Positions 1 to 6,330 are shown, counted from the first letter of the stretch. The stretch is DNA of 10,958 nucleotides from a bacterium CG2_30_54_10 (GCA_001872985.1 MNYA01000430.1:1-10958); one strand, 5' to 3'. Notes: generated by a model from the letters alone, not told the origin. Program-made: numbers and translations.

Positions 1-8
1 TCCGTTTT

Positions 9-73
9 TTCAAACCGCTAAACTCTTACGAAATTTGAAAACAAGTTTCCATGTATGAGTTTAGCGGTCTGAA
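9..73. repeat. Long hairpin-forming inverted repeat
   Basis: Arms 9-25 and 57-73 are complementary over 17 positions with a single mismatch, including a perfect 12-bp core (ACCGCTAAACTC with GAGTTTAGCGGT). Between them a second stem forms, 31-38 with 43-50 (8 bp, one T/G pair), closed by an AAAA loop. The T/G pair is allowed in a + strand RNA but becomes A/C on the other strand, so a + strand transcript would fold better. No T-run follows on either strand, so this is not a normal terminator. A near-copy of part of the arm, GCTAAACaCTTAC, recurs at 189-201. It may be the end of a small mobile element or a structured RNA; neither is proven. Confidence 0.55.
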
Positions 74-328
74 GTCAAAAAGCCTCAAACGCAGATCGGA
101 TCAACGTTACGCCCACTTCTCGATAATTGGCATGTAAATTTTCCAAAGTGTCTGTTTGAGCGAGGGTTCGAGGTATTCACTTCAGCAGGCTAAACACTTA
201 CTTTTGTTCTTTCAATTGCGGAGCGATTTCATGCCAAGGGAAAGAGGTTTGTGTCGTTTTCGCACCATTTGACCTTTTAAGCCGTACTGTCATGCTATTC
301 GGAAAACCTCTTTCAATGCCGAATTTGT
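74..328. other. Non-coding stretch with no recognisable gene
   Basis: I see no credible coding frame here on either strand. It holds the partial repeat copy at 189-201 and a perfect 11-bp inverted repeat (GAAAGAGGTTT at 240-250 and its complement at 304-314) separated by 53 bases. It could be the 3' flank of a gene lying left of the window, since a terminator follows directly. Confidence 0.5.
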
Positions 329-364
329 GGGGGGGGCAGAGCTTCTGCCGCCCCGTGTTTTCTT
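329..364 (+). terminator. Rho-independent terminator of an upstream transcript
   Basis: A GC-rich hairpin is formed by a run of G and GGCAG (331-339) with CTGCCGCCCC (345-354), with one bulged base and a short loop, and is followed by TGTTTTCTTT. The left arm lies in an eight-G run (329-336). It would end transcription entering from left of the window and isolate the genes from 523 onward. No coding sequence is visible for it to serve inside the window. Confidence 0.6.
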
Positions 365-388
365 TGGCAAAGTAATTGCGACTATAAA
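360..388 (+). promoter_or_regulatory. Weak candidate promoter for the 523 gene
   Basis: A good -10 hexamer, TATAAA (383-388), lies just beyond the terminator and upstream of the 523 gene. The -35 position is poor (TTCTTT at 360-365 with a 17-base spacer). The implied leader of about 130 bases is long. It is called because transcription must restart after the terminator. Confidence 0.25.
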
Positions 389-522
389 TTCTGTGAGCAT
401 TTTAGGGGTGCCTGATGTTTTTAATCCCGAGTTTTTATTTCAGCGGTTTGTCCGTGCCTTAAGGGGCTTCCGGGCTTTTTGGTGGAAGTTTGGGTTTTTT
501 TGTTGATCTCGGAGGGCTGGGC

Positions 523-1371
523 GTGGCAAAATTTCTGAGAAAATTGAGTTTGCTGTGTTTCGTTTTTTTCCTGGTAACCACCCGGGTCGGAGGGATCACT
601 CCGGAAGAAGTTTTCCAAGATGGCCGGCGGGCATTCGAGCTTGGACACTGGGCTGAAGCCAAGGAGCATTTCTACCTTTTTGGGCAGTCCTGGCCCAGTC
701 ACCCACTAGTGGTGCAGGCGCTTCTTCTCGAATCCCTTTCAGAACTGCGGGCACGCCCGGCAGAAGACACCTTGGCGAAAGCCGATCGGTTGGCCTCCCT
801 GTCTGTCCGACTGAAACTTTTCCGGGAAAAGCTCCCTGGGCAGGAGCTTTCCGAACTTGAAACAGCATTGCAGGTAGAAACATCGGGGGCTTCCTTGCTG
901 GCCACCGGCACCGGAATTTTGGCCTTCCCTCCTAAAAAACTCGATCATCTTTTAAATAGAAACCTTATTCAGAACCCGAGCCAAGATCCGATTGGAACTC
1001 TTTCCTGGATTCGGCAATGGCGGCGGCGTTACCCCTCGGGGTATCCTGCCGGATTGGTTGGAAAGCTTGAAATGATGCGCTCGAAAGCACTGTGGATTTT
1101 GTTGCTTTCCCCGTTACCGGCACGCAAAAGTTCTGCTATACTGAAGACGTGGGGTGCATGGCCCCTCGGAGCTGCGCTCAATCGATCTTTGAATAAAGCG
1201 TTTCAGGACGGCAGCCTTGATGTAAAAAGGGAAGCGTCGGTTCTTGGCGTTTCGGTTGACTGGATTTTAAAAAACCGGAAAGAGAACCAGGGCCTTCAAG
1301 AAGATTCCAAGTGGATGCGCTACCTGCGCGAACGGGGAATCCACGAAGCAGAGGCCTGGGTTCCGAGATGA
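523..1371 (+). CDS. Exported helical-repeat (TPR-like) protein, function unknown
   Basis: The frame is also open from a TTG at 490, but I chose GTG at 523 because GGAGGG (511-516) stands six bases before it and the protein then starts as a proper signal peptide: lysine and arginine in residues 3-7, a hydrophobic core to about 19, and a likely cleavage near 24. The product is 282 residues. Residues about 26-75 resemble tetratricopeptide helices (PEEVFQDGRRAFELGHWAEA, then a second amphipathic helix), like the exported TPR proteins of envelope complexes. The middle and C-terminal parts are helical, arginine-rich and not recognised. The stop overlaps the next start (ATGA), so the pair is probably co-translated and works together in the envelope. 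No catalytic motif is visible. Confidence 0.75.
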   Translation: MAKFLRKLSLLCFVFFLVTTRVGGITPEEVFQDGRRAFELGHWAEAKEHFYLFGQSWPSHPLVVQALLLESLSELRARPAEDTLAKADRLASLSVRLKLFREKLPGQELSELETALQVETSGASLLATGTGILAFPPKKLDHLLNRNLIQNPSQDPIGTLSWIRQWRRRYPSGYPAGLVGKLEMMRSKALWILLLSPLPARKSSAILKTWGAWPLGAALNRSLNKAFQDGSLDVKREASVLGVSVDWILKNRKENQGLQEDSKWMRYLRERGIHEAEAWVPR

Positions 1372-1949
1372 GTATGACAGCGAAAATGATGATCGGACTG
1401 GTAATCGCGGCAGTGGTTGCCGCCGCTTCATTCTTTGCCGACAGGTACGCATACCTCGATTTCTCTAATCTGAAGCGTGGTTTGAAGCCGGCGGTTCCTT
1501 ACACCTCCCAGGATTATCCCTCCCTAGGCTCGGAAACCTCGGATACCGAAGGCGGTTCCGCCGAGCGTGGAAAGTTACAGAACGAGAGCCGCGCAGCTCA
1601 GTATCTGACTGTGGCGACCCATGATTATTATAACGGGAGCTACGATGAAGCGTTGCGGCGTCTCGATCGTGCGAAAAGCTATGATTCTCACAACTATGTC
1701 GTGTACAAACTATCCGGGCAGATCCAGTTCGAACGGAACCAATACAGGAAGGCTTTCAACGAATGGGCTCGGGCGACCCAGCTTCCGAATTACGATCAGA
1801 ACCTGCTTAGGGACCTCGATGTTCTCAAGCGTCTTATCCGGTATTGCCGCACCGAAATTGATCGCCTTCAGCGGACGGTCAATCGCGATCCGGCCGACCA
1901 GGTTTCGGTCGCCCGGTTGAAAGAGTTAGAGCAGAAAATCGCCGAGTAA
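1368..1949 (+). CDS. Membrane-anchored TPR protein
   Basis: The start is set at the ATG of the ATGA overlap with the preceding gene, giving 193 residues. An ATG two codons later (1374) is equally possible, and the frame is open further upstream to 1311 inside the previous gene. Residues 7-23 form one hydrophobic segment, an uncleaved signal anchor or signal peptide. A low-complexity Ser/Glu/Gly linker follows (about 45-75). Residues about 76-109 and 110-143 make two TPR-like units (YNGSYDEALRRLDRAKSYDS; FERNQYRKAFNEWARA). Residues about 148-193 are a charged, probably coiled-coil tail. The design suggests a small periplasmic adaptor tethered to the inner membrane and partnered with the protein encoded just before it. 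The exact role is unknown. Confidence 0.75.
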   Translation: MSMTAKMMIGLVIAAVVAAASFFADRYAYLDFSNLKRGLKPAVPYTSQDYPSLGSETSDTEGGSAERGKLQNESRAAQYLTVATHDYYNGSYDEALRRLDRAKSYDSHNYVVYKLSGQIQFERNQYRKAFNEWARATQLPNYDQNLLRDLDVLKRLIRYCRTEIDRLQRTVNRDPADQVSVARLKELEQKIAE

Positions 1950-2004
1950 GCCGGTTTTTCCTCTTTCTTTTTCTCTTTTTCTTCCCTGATTATCGGCTTT
2001 TTTT
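1948..2004 (+). terminator. Terminator-like stem with a long pyrimidine loop
   Basis: AAGCCG (1948-1953, beginning inside the stop codon) pairs with CGGCTT (1994-1999), extendable to about 8 bp, and a run of seven T follows (1998-2004). The roughly 40-base loop is almost pure pyrimidine. The short stem and long loop make it a weaker terminator than the one at 9267, but its position right after the two-gene unit and the T-run support the call. Confidence 0.45.
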
Positions 2005-2322
2005 GTTTTAGGGCGAATTTCCGTGTCTTCTCAATAATTCGGGGAAACTCAATGATTCCTGGCGCAAGAGATTTCTCCCTTCAGTCGAAATGACAGCATC
2101 GTTTGCCATTCCGAACGAATGTGAGGAATCTCGCTTTATGTTGAGAATCAGCTACTGCCCCTTATTTTTGACCAGATACCTCCTTGACGATAGGTTACGA
2201 ATTTCCGTGCCAAAAGGGCACATCCGGCTTGAGGAGTTTTTCTCCGACAATCCAATTTTTCCCAACTGAAAATATTTTGAAACAAATTTGTTGCCTGTTT
2301 CATAGCAAGTAGTGAAGTTCGG
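2005..2322. other. Intergenic region upstream of floA
   Basis: No credible gene. Besides the inverted-repeat element at 2068-2132, it contains an exact 12-base direct repeat, CGAATTTCCGTG, at 2014-2025 and 2198-2209, and a near-exact 11-base pair, CTCAATAATTC (2030-2040) and CTCAATGATTC (2048-2058). AT-rich palindromes lie just before the floA promoter: AAAATATTTT (2269-2278) and AACAAATTTGTT (2281-2292). Confidence 0.5.
2068..2132. repeat. Short inverted-repeat element (MITE-like)
   Basis: The left arm begins GAGATTTCTC and runs to GAAATGACA. The right arm (about 2107-2132), read on the opposite strand, begins GAGATTCCTC and runs to GGAATGGCA. The arms match with a few substitutions and one indel over about 28 bases. 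Its general form, GAGATTnCTC then TCG then AATGACA, is like the dispersed palindromic repeats seen in many copies in diverse bacterial genomes. A related single arm lies at 3434-3464. It contains no coding sequence. Confidence 0.5.
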
Positions 2323-2351
2323 TTGACACCCGGGAACGTGGGCGATAGAGT
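2323..2351 (+). promoter_or_regulatory. Sigma-70 type promoter of floA
   Basis: A perfect -35 box TTGACA (2323-2328), a 17-base spacer and a -10 box TAGAGT (2346-2351, four of six consensus positions). The expected start is near 2358, giving a leader of about 30 bases. AT-rich sequence upstream (2269-2292) could act as an UP element. A 10-bp palindrome, GTTGTACAAC (2353-2362), covers the predicted start and could be an operator. Confidence 0.6.
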
Positions 2352-2387
2352 GGTTGTACAACAACATTTCCGGTATAAGGTGAAAAG

Positions 2388-3335
2388 ATGTCAGCACAGG
2401 TTATCGTAGTCAGCGCCTTGATCCTGGGTCTTCTTGTTTTTTTCGTTGCCCTGTCCCTTTTTCCGTTCCGAACGTATGTGAAATGCATTTCGGCAGGGAT
2501 TCCCGCCAGTCCGATCGATCTTATTGCCATGAACCTGCGGAAGGTTCCGTCCGATCTGATAGTCGACACCTACATGAAGGGTGACAAAGCCGGCCTTCAC
2601 CTTTTTCTAAATCGACTGGAAGCCCATTATCTTTCAGGCGGTGATATCGAAGCGGTGATAAATGCCTTGATAAGTGCTGTAAGAGCCAATCTTAACCTCA
2701 CTTTCGAGAGGGCTGCGGCGATCGATCTCGCGGGCCGGGATGTTCTTGATGCGGTAAGAATGAGCGTTCAGCCAAGAGTCATCTCGACCGCCGGGGTTTC
2801 CGGAATTGCCAGAAACGGGATCGAAGTGATTGCCAAAGCCAAAATTACAGTGAAGGCCAACCTCGAAACCATGGTAGGCGGGGCCGGTGAAGAAACGATC
2901 CTGGCCAGGGTTTCAGAAGGAATCGTTTCGGCGATCGGGTCAACCGATACCCACACAGAGGTTCTGAAGAAGCCTGAAATTATTACAAAGACGATTATGA
3001 ATGCCGGGTTGGATGCCGGAAGCGCCTTCCAGATAATCTCCTTCGAAGTTGCCGATCTGATTGTCGGCCGGAATATCGGCGCCATGCTCCAAACTGACCA
3101 GGCCGAGGCTGATAGGAAAGTCGCCCAGGCCAAAGCCGAGGGGCGCCGGGCGCTTGCCATGGCTCTTCTTCAGGAAAACAGGGCCGTCGAACAGGAGATG
3201 AAAGCCCGCTTGGTTGAAGCGGAAATGCGCGTTCCGATCGCACTCGCGGAGACTTACCGCAAAGGAAGGATTCTTGTAGCACGAAAGAGCAAGGCTCCAG
3301 TCGCTTCTCTGACTAAAGGTGACGACAATGTTTGA
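2388..3335 (+). CDS. floA: Flotillin-like protein FloA (UPF0365 family)
   Basis: This is a membrane scaffold protein of the FloA/YqfA family, which oligomerises in functional membrane microdomains and influences membrane order, protein secretion and envelope stress responses. The 315 residues show a membrane-inserted segment at about 5-26, the conserved KAGL...LEAHYLSGGDIEAVINALI region (about 67-96), LTFERAAAIDLAGRDVL (104-120), the SPFH-like core with VGGAGEETILARVSEGIVSAIGS (163-185), and the family-typical GAMLQTDQAEADRKVAQAKAEGRRA helix (231-255) leading to VPIALAETYRKG. The tail after this is short and basic, so the protein is slightly shorter than the roughly 330-residue Bacillus homologue. 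ATG 2388 follows AAGGTG with good spacing. It has its own promoter. No NfeD-type gene, its common partner, adjoins it. Confidence 0.95.
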   Translation: MSAQVIVVSALILGLLVFFVALSLFPFRTYVKCISAGIPASPIDLIAMNLRKVPSDLIVDTYMKGDKAGLHLFLNRLEAHYLSGGDIEAVINALISAVRANLNLTFERAAAIDLAGRDVLDAVRMSVQPRVISTAGVSGIARNGIEVIAKAKITVKANLETMVGGAGEETILARVSEGIVSAIGSTDTHTEVLKKPEIITKTIMNAGLDAGSAFQIISFEVADLIVGRNIGAMLQTDQAEADRKVAQAKAEGRRALAMALLQENRAVEQEMKARLVEAEMRVPIALAETYRKGRILVARKSKAPVASLTKGDDNV

Positions 3336-3351
3336 TGTAACTGCGGGAGTC

Positions 3352-3415
3352 TCTGCGCGAAGCGCTTGGCCAAGTGTCAATACGAATGGCGAGGCGCTTA
3401 CGAGCATGGCGCAGA
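3352..3415. repeat. Nested foldback after floA
   Basis: TCTGCGC (3352-3358) is complementary to GCGCAGA (3409-3415), and inside it AAGCGC (3360-3365) to GCGCTT (3394-3399). The loop contains the perfect palindrome CTTGGCCAAG (3365-3374). No T-run follows, so I do not call a terminator, though it could stabilise the 3' end of the floA message. It may belong to the same repeat insertion as the arm at 3434-3464. Confidence 0.35.
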
Positions 3416-3433
3416 AAGGCAGTCTCGATCGAA

Positions 3434-3464
3434 AGGATTGGTTCGCGCTGCTCGGGATGACAGG
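3434..3464. repeat. Single arm of the dispersed repeat type
   Basis: This segment (AGGATTGG ... GCTCGGGATGACAGG) has the same layout as the left arm of the element at 2068-2132 and shares its ATGACAG end. No clear opposite arm lies nearby, so it looks like a solo or decayed copy. Floating between two genes, it suggests that the floA flanks are insertion-tolerant. Confidence 0.35.
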
Positions 3465-3486
3465 TTCTTTGGCGTCCGTGTTGGCA

Positions 3487-3495
3487 TGTTAGAAT
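3487..3495 (+). promoter_or_regulatory. Extended -10 promoter for the propeller-TPR pair
   Basis: TGTTAGAAT matches the extended -10 pattern TGnTATAAT with five of six in the hexamer (3490-3495). The -35 is weak (around 3468-3473), as is allowed for extended -10 promoters. The expected start near 3502 leaves a leader of about 43 bases before the TTG at 3545. Confidence 0.35.
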
Positions 3496-3544
3496 GCCCG
3501 TTTGATTCACCCGTGTTTGGTACTGGCGGGTTGGGTGGGCTTGT

Positions 3545-4606
3545 TTGAAGTTTCGGGCGGTTTTTCTGGTAGTGTTTTTCTGGGGCCTTCTGGCACGGGT
3601 CGAGGGCCTGGGGTCTTTGACAATTAAAGGGTCGGCATGGAAGAAAACGGTCTATGAATGCGTCATCAGATCCATCGTGGAAGATCCTGAGGGTCGCCTG
3701 TTTGCTGGAACGTTCGGTTCCGGTCTCTGGATCCGGGAAGGAACTACCTGGAGGCAGGTCGCTAGAACTGAGGGGGGACTTCCCGATATGCGGGTCAGCA
3801 AACTCGCTCTCGACGGGGAAGATCTCCTGGTCGCCACCGCCGGGGGGGGGGCATTGAGAATGCGGCGGTCCACTGGGCGTTGGTACCCGTTGACACAAGG
3901 CCAAGAACCCGGTTCGAAGTATTTCCACGCAATGTTGAAAACCGGGACAGACTCGTTTCTCCTCGGCTCCGTCGGAGAGGGCTTGTTCCTGACATCCGGC
4001 TCGACCTGGAAAAGAATCACCGAAAACGAGGGGTTGCCGAGCGACTGGTTGAATGACGCTGTCGCTGGTTCGGACAGTGTCTGGCTGGCAACCTACGACG
4101 GCCTTGCCGAGTTGAAAAATGGCAAGATCAGCCGGGTTGAAGTTCCCGGATCAGAATGGACTGACGGCAACATAAATGTGTTGTCCTGGTTCCGAGGTAA
4201 TCTTTTCCTTGGGACCGCTTCGGGAGGGCTCGCCGAGCGTCTGAATCCAGGTCGGGCGGCGCAGGCAGGGTTGGCGGCATCAAAAGGGTCGAGAGGGTTT
4301 CCAAAGACGGCATTTAAACTGGTAAAGGGTGTCCCCAAGCAAGTTCATGCGCTTCTTCCCTATCGCGGGAACCTCTGGATCGGTACCGAAGAAGGGCTGT
4401 TCAGCCTCTCCGAAGGTGGAATGCTGAGGGAGCTGCAAAGCCCGTTGAGCGAATCAGGAAAAAAGATAGCAGTCAAGGCCATTTCCCTTTCAAAAAAGGG
4501 TCTTCTCCTTGGTACGGACATTGGACAAATCTACCTCTTCAGTGATAAGAAATGGGAGTGTCTATTCGATTTCCGGTTGCAATACCGTGGAGGACAATCC
4601 AGATGA
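3545..4606 (+). CDS. Exported seven-bladed Reg_prop-type beta-propeller
   Basis: The 353-residue product has a signal peptide (residues 1-21, ending near RVEG) and a chain of two-component-regulator-propeller-like repeats. The diagnostic strand [L/V][W/F][I/L/A]GT or variant occurs seven times: LFAGT (52), LLVATA (94), FLLGS (138), VWLAT (179), LFLGT (220), LWIGT (277) and LLLGT (320). That is one closed seven-bladed propeller with a basic insertion of about 15 residues between blades five and six. In known proteins this fold is the periplasmic sensor of hybrid histidine kinases; here it stands alone with no transmembrane or kinase part, so a binding or scaffold role is inferred. The start is TTG, with only a weak GGTGGG upstream, but no better start precedes the signal peptide. 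A ten-G run lies at 3842-3851. The stop overlaps the next start. Confidence 0.8.
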   Translation: MKFRAVFLVVFFWGLLARVEGLGSLTIKGSAWKKTVYECVIRSIVEDPEGRLFAGTFGSGLWIREGTTWRQVARTEGGLPDMRVSKLALDGEDLLVATAGGGALRMRRSTGRWYPLTQGQEPGSKYFHAMLKTGTDSFLLGSVGEGLFLTSGSTWKRITENEGLPSDWLNDAVAGSDSVWLATYDGLAELKNGKISRVEVPGSEWTDGNINVLSWFRGNLFLGTASGGLAERLNPGRAAQAGLAASKGSRGFPKTAFKLVKGVPKQVHALLPYRGNLWIGTEEGLFSLSEGGMLRELQSPLSESGKKIAVKAISLSKKGLLLGTDIGQIYLFSDKKWECLFDFRLQYRGGQSR

Positions 4607-6123
4607 AGCTGAAGACCACAACGTTTCTTTTTCTGCTACTGGCGTTCCTTTTGATGGGGTTTCCTTTTTTTGTTTTGGCGCAAACTCTTGACGAGGACAT
4701 GGCCAAGGCAAAGGCGCAGGTGATGGCGGGGGAGTTCAAACCCGCTGCGTTAGCCTACAAGGACATACTGGTGAAATACAAAGATCTGCTGCGGGCCGAC
4801 GGTGAGAAAGCCGGCACTGTCTGGGAGGCTTTTGGGGATGCGCTGAACAAAGCTGGTTGGAAAGACCGCGCCGAGGGTGCGTTCAAACGAGCTGAAGACG
4901 CGTTCAAACGAGCAGGAAAACCCCGTCAGATTTTGAACGGAGCTATGGCTGGGATGGCTCACCCCGACGAAAAAACCATGAACAAATACACCATGGCGAG
5001 CCTCAAAAATGAGAAGGCTCAAGATCACTACCGCCGGGGTTCCGCTTATTTCGAGGATCATCATGTCCTGTACGCGATCATGGAATTTGAAAAAGCGCTG
5101 GAATTTGAACCGGAAAACCCGGAACTGATGGATATCGCCGGGCGGACAATGGCTGAGTATGGTGATGTGTATTTCGATAAGGCCCGGGGGTTGATGGAGA
5201 AAGTTCGGAAGTCTCGCGGTGATCCCGCTCTCCAAATTCCTCAGTGGCTTGCCCTTGGGAGAGCATGCGCATTCGCAAAGAAGTATGATTTCAAACTTGC
5301 CGAGGAAGCCCTCTCCGCCGCGATAAAGCTGAATCCGAAAGATTTCCTGGCAAACCTCTACAACGGTGACTTGTTTCTCATCCAAGGAGAGTACAAGAAA
5401 TCGGCTGAGTGGTTCGAAAAATCGCTGAAAGTTGCAGCGGGTGATTTGCGGCCCTTGTGGGGGCTGGGTGATTCCTATACCGGCCTCGAAGACTTCAAGA
5501 AGGCTCTTGATTTCTACAGCCAGGCTTACGAGTTGAATCAAGAACTCCCGGAAGCTGCGTTTAAATTCGCCACCGGTCTGAAGAATGTTGGTCGTCTCGA
5601 CGATTCGATTCATTTTCATGAGGTTGCGATTGCTCTCGATCCAAGCAAAGCGAAGTATCATCTGGGTTTGGTGGCCATCTACCTGCCGCGAATCATGGAT
5701 TTCTCGTCCAAGAAACATCTCGATTCAGCGCTCGCGCTCGAACCCGAGAATCCCTGGTGTCATTACTACCAGGGACTGTATCTCGAAATGCGCCGCCGCA
5801 TTGATGAAGCGGTGGCGGAGTACAATTTGGCGGCCGGCTATGGCCCTGGGATGCTTGACGTGAAGTTTCAGTTGGCGAATATTTTCCACGCAGTCGGGAA
5901 CTCCTTCCCTGGGAACAATTTCTCCTGCGAGAATCCCGCGGATCGTCTTGAATACCTTCCCTACAAAGATGAAAAGCAGGCGTTTCGGCTCTACAAAGAA
6001 ATCCTGGCAATCAATCCGAAATACGTGCAGGCGGCCAAAATCAATGAGTATCTGGCAAAGCTTGAGGAATGGGCTGATACTGAAAAACGTCTAAAAGAGC
6101 GGATCGACAAAGCCGTGCGATAA
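4603..6123 (+). CDS. Exported multi-TPR scaffold protein
   Basis: I start at ATG 4603, nine bases after GGAGG (4589-4593) and overlapping the previous stop as ATGA, although the frame is open upstream to 4552. The 506-residue protein has a signal peptide with cleavage likely after residue 26 (VLA/QT). It then consists almost wholly of about eleven tetratricopeptide repeats, among them residues 140-173 (HYRRGSAYFEDH..., EFEKALEFEPEN), 213-247, 248-281, 282-315, 316-349, 350-383, 384-417 and a final pair to about 475. A short charged helix ends it. Such proteins are protein-protein interaction scaffolds, here outside the cytoplasm. Coupling to the propeller gene suggests the two products are needed in similar amounts and may bind each other. 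A 14-base direct repeat (4879-4892 and 4900-4913) encodes a doubled AFKRA segment. Confidence 0.85.
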   Translation: MKLKTTTFLFLLLAFLLMGFPFFVLAQTLDEDMAKAKAQVMAGEFKPAALAYKDILVKYKDLLRADGEKAGTVWEAFGDALNKAGWKDRAEGAFKRAEDAFKRAGKPRQILNGAMAGMAHPDEKTMNKYTMASLKNEKAQDHYRRGSAYFEDHHVLYAIMEFEKALEFEPENPELMDIAGRTMAEYGDVYFDKARGLMEKVRKSRGDPALQIPQWLALGRACAFAKKYDFKLAEEALSAAIKLNPKDFLANLYNGDLFLIQGEYKKSAEWFEKSLKVAAGDLRPLWGLGDSYTGLEDFKKALDFYSQAYELNQELPEAAFKFATGLKNVGRLDDSIHFHEVAIALDPSKAKYHLGLVAIYLPRIMDFSSKKHLDSALALEPENPWCHYYQGLYLEMRRRIDEAVAEYNLAAGYGPGMLDVKFQLANIFHAVGNSFPGNNFSCENPADRLEYLPYKDEKQAFRLYKEILAINPKYVQAAKINEYLAKLEEWADTEKRLKERIDKAVR

Positions 6124-6162
6124 GAAATTACTTCGGAGGTGAACGGAAGGGAGAGATGTAAG

Positions 6163-6281
6163 TGCGCGAGGTGGAACGTGGCGATTAACGAGGCAGTGCA
6201 GCCGAGATTACCAAAGGAAGCCTGAGCTGCACCCGAGAAACCGAGGAATCGCGCAGGTCACAGAAGTCGCGGAGACCTCGG
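6163..6281 (+). ncRNA. Candidate structured leader or small RNA
   Basis: The segment between the TPR gene and the 948-residue gene has no coding frame but a dense set of complementary blocks. TGCGCGA (6163-6169) pairs with TCGCGCA (6249-6255), enclosing GTGCAGC (6196-6202) paired with GCTGCAC (6226-6232). AGGTC (6255-6259) can pair with GACCT (6274-6278), or alternatively CCGAGG (6241-6246) with CCTCGG (6276-6281), which would cross the first stem as a pseudoknot or switch. The unpaired parts are purine-rich (GGAAG, GAGAAA), as in folded RNAs. I do not recognise a known riboswitch, tmRNA, RNase P, SRP or 6S RNA. The GAAGGACT end is vaguely like group II intron domain I, but no reverse transcriptase is near. 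It may act in cis on the next gene or be an independent RNA. Confidence 0.35.
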
Positions 6282-6301
6282 GGAGAAGGACTTAGGGCCA
6301 T

Positions 6302-6330
6302 TTGATAATTAAGAGAGAAATGGAAAAAAT
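6302..6330 (+). promoter_or_regulatory. Weak candidate promoter of the 948-residue gene
   Basis: TTGATA (6302-6307, five of six matches) is followed after 17 bases by AAAAAT (6325-6330, four of six). If used, it would start transcription near 6337 and leave the structured segment at 6163-6281 on a different transcript. Read-through from the TPR gene is the alternative. Confidence 0.25.

Noticed and set aside
9..73. Integron attC-type recombination site
   Set aside because: The arms lack the paired core motifs RYYYAAC and GTTRRRY, and no integrase or cassette gene is present.
149..182. GGTTCGA segment resembling a tRNA T-loop
   Set aside because: No flanking T-stem, acceptor stem or anticodon arm can be formed, so it is not a tRNA or a clear remnant.
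269..298. Promoter TTGACC with a -10 near 293
   Set aside because: The -10 hexamers at proper spacing match only about three of six positions, and the terminator at 329-364 would cut the transcript short.
462..505. Attenuator-like hairpin before the first gene (CTTCC with GGAAG, then a T-run)
   Set aside because: The stem is only five pairs with a 12-base loop, too weak to support a call.
490..522. TTG at 490 as start of the first gene
   Set aside because: It puts 11 residues before the signal peptide, while GTG 523 has GGAGGG at the right distance and gives a normal signal peptide.
3366..3548. 60-codon frame between floA and the propeller gene
   Set aside because: It spans the foldback and the repeat arm, has no ribosome binding site and no protein-like composition.
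4552..4602. ATG at 4552 as start of the TPR gene
   Set aside because: It would overlap the propeller gene by 55 bases and bury the signal peptide; ATG 4603 has GGAGG upstream.
4750..5718. A 322-codon minus-strand frame opposite the TPR gene
   Set aside because: The + strand frame has a signal peptide, regular TPRs and a good start; the reverse translation has no family features.
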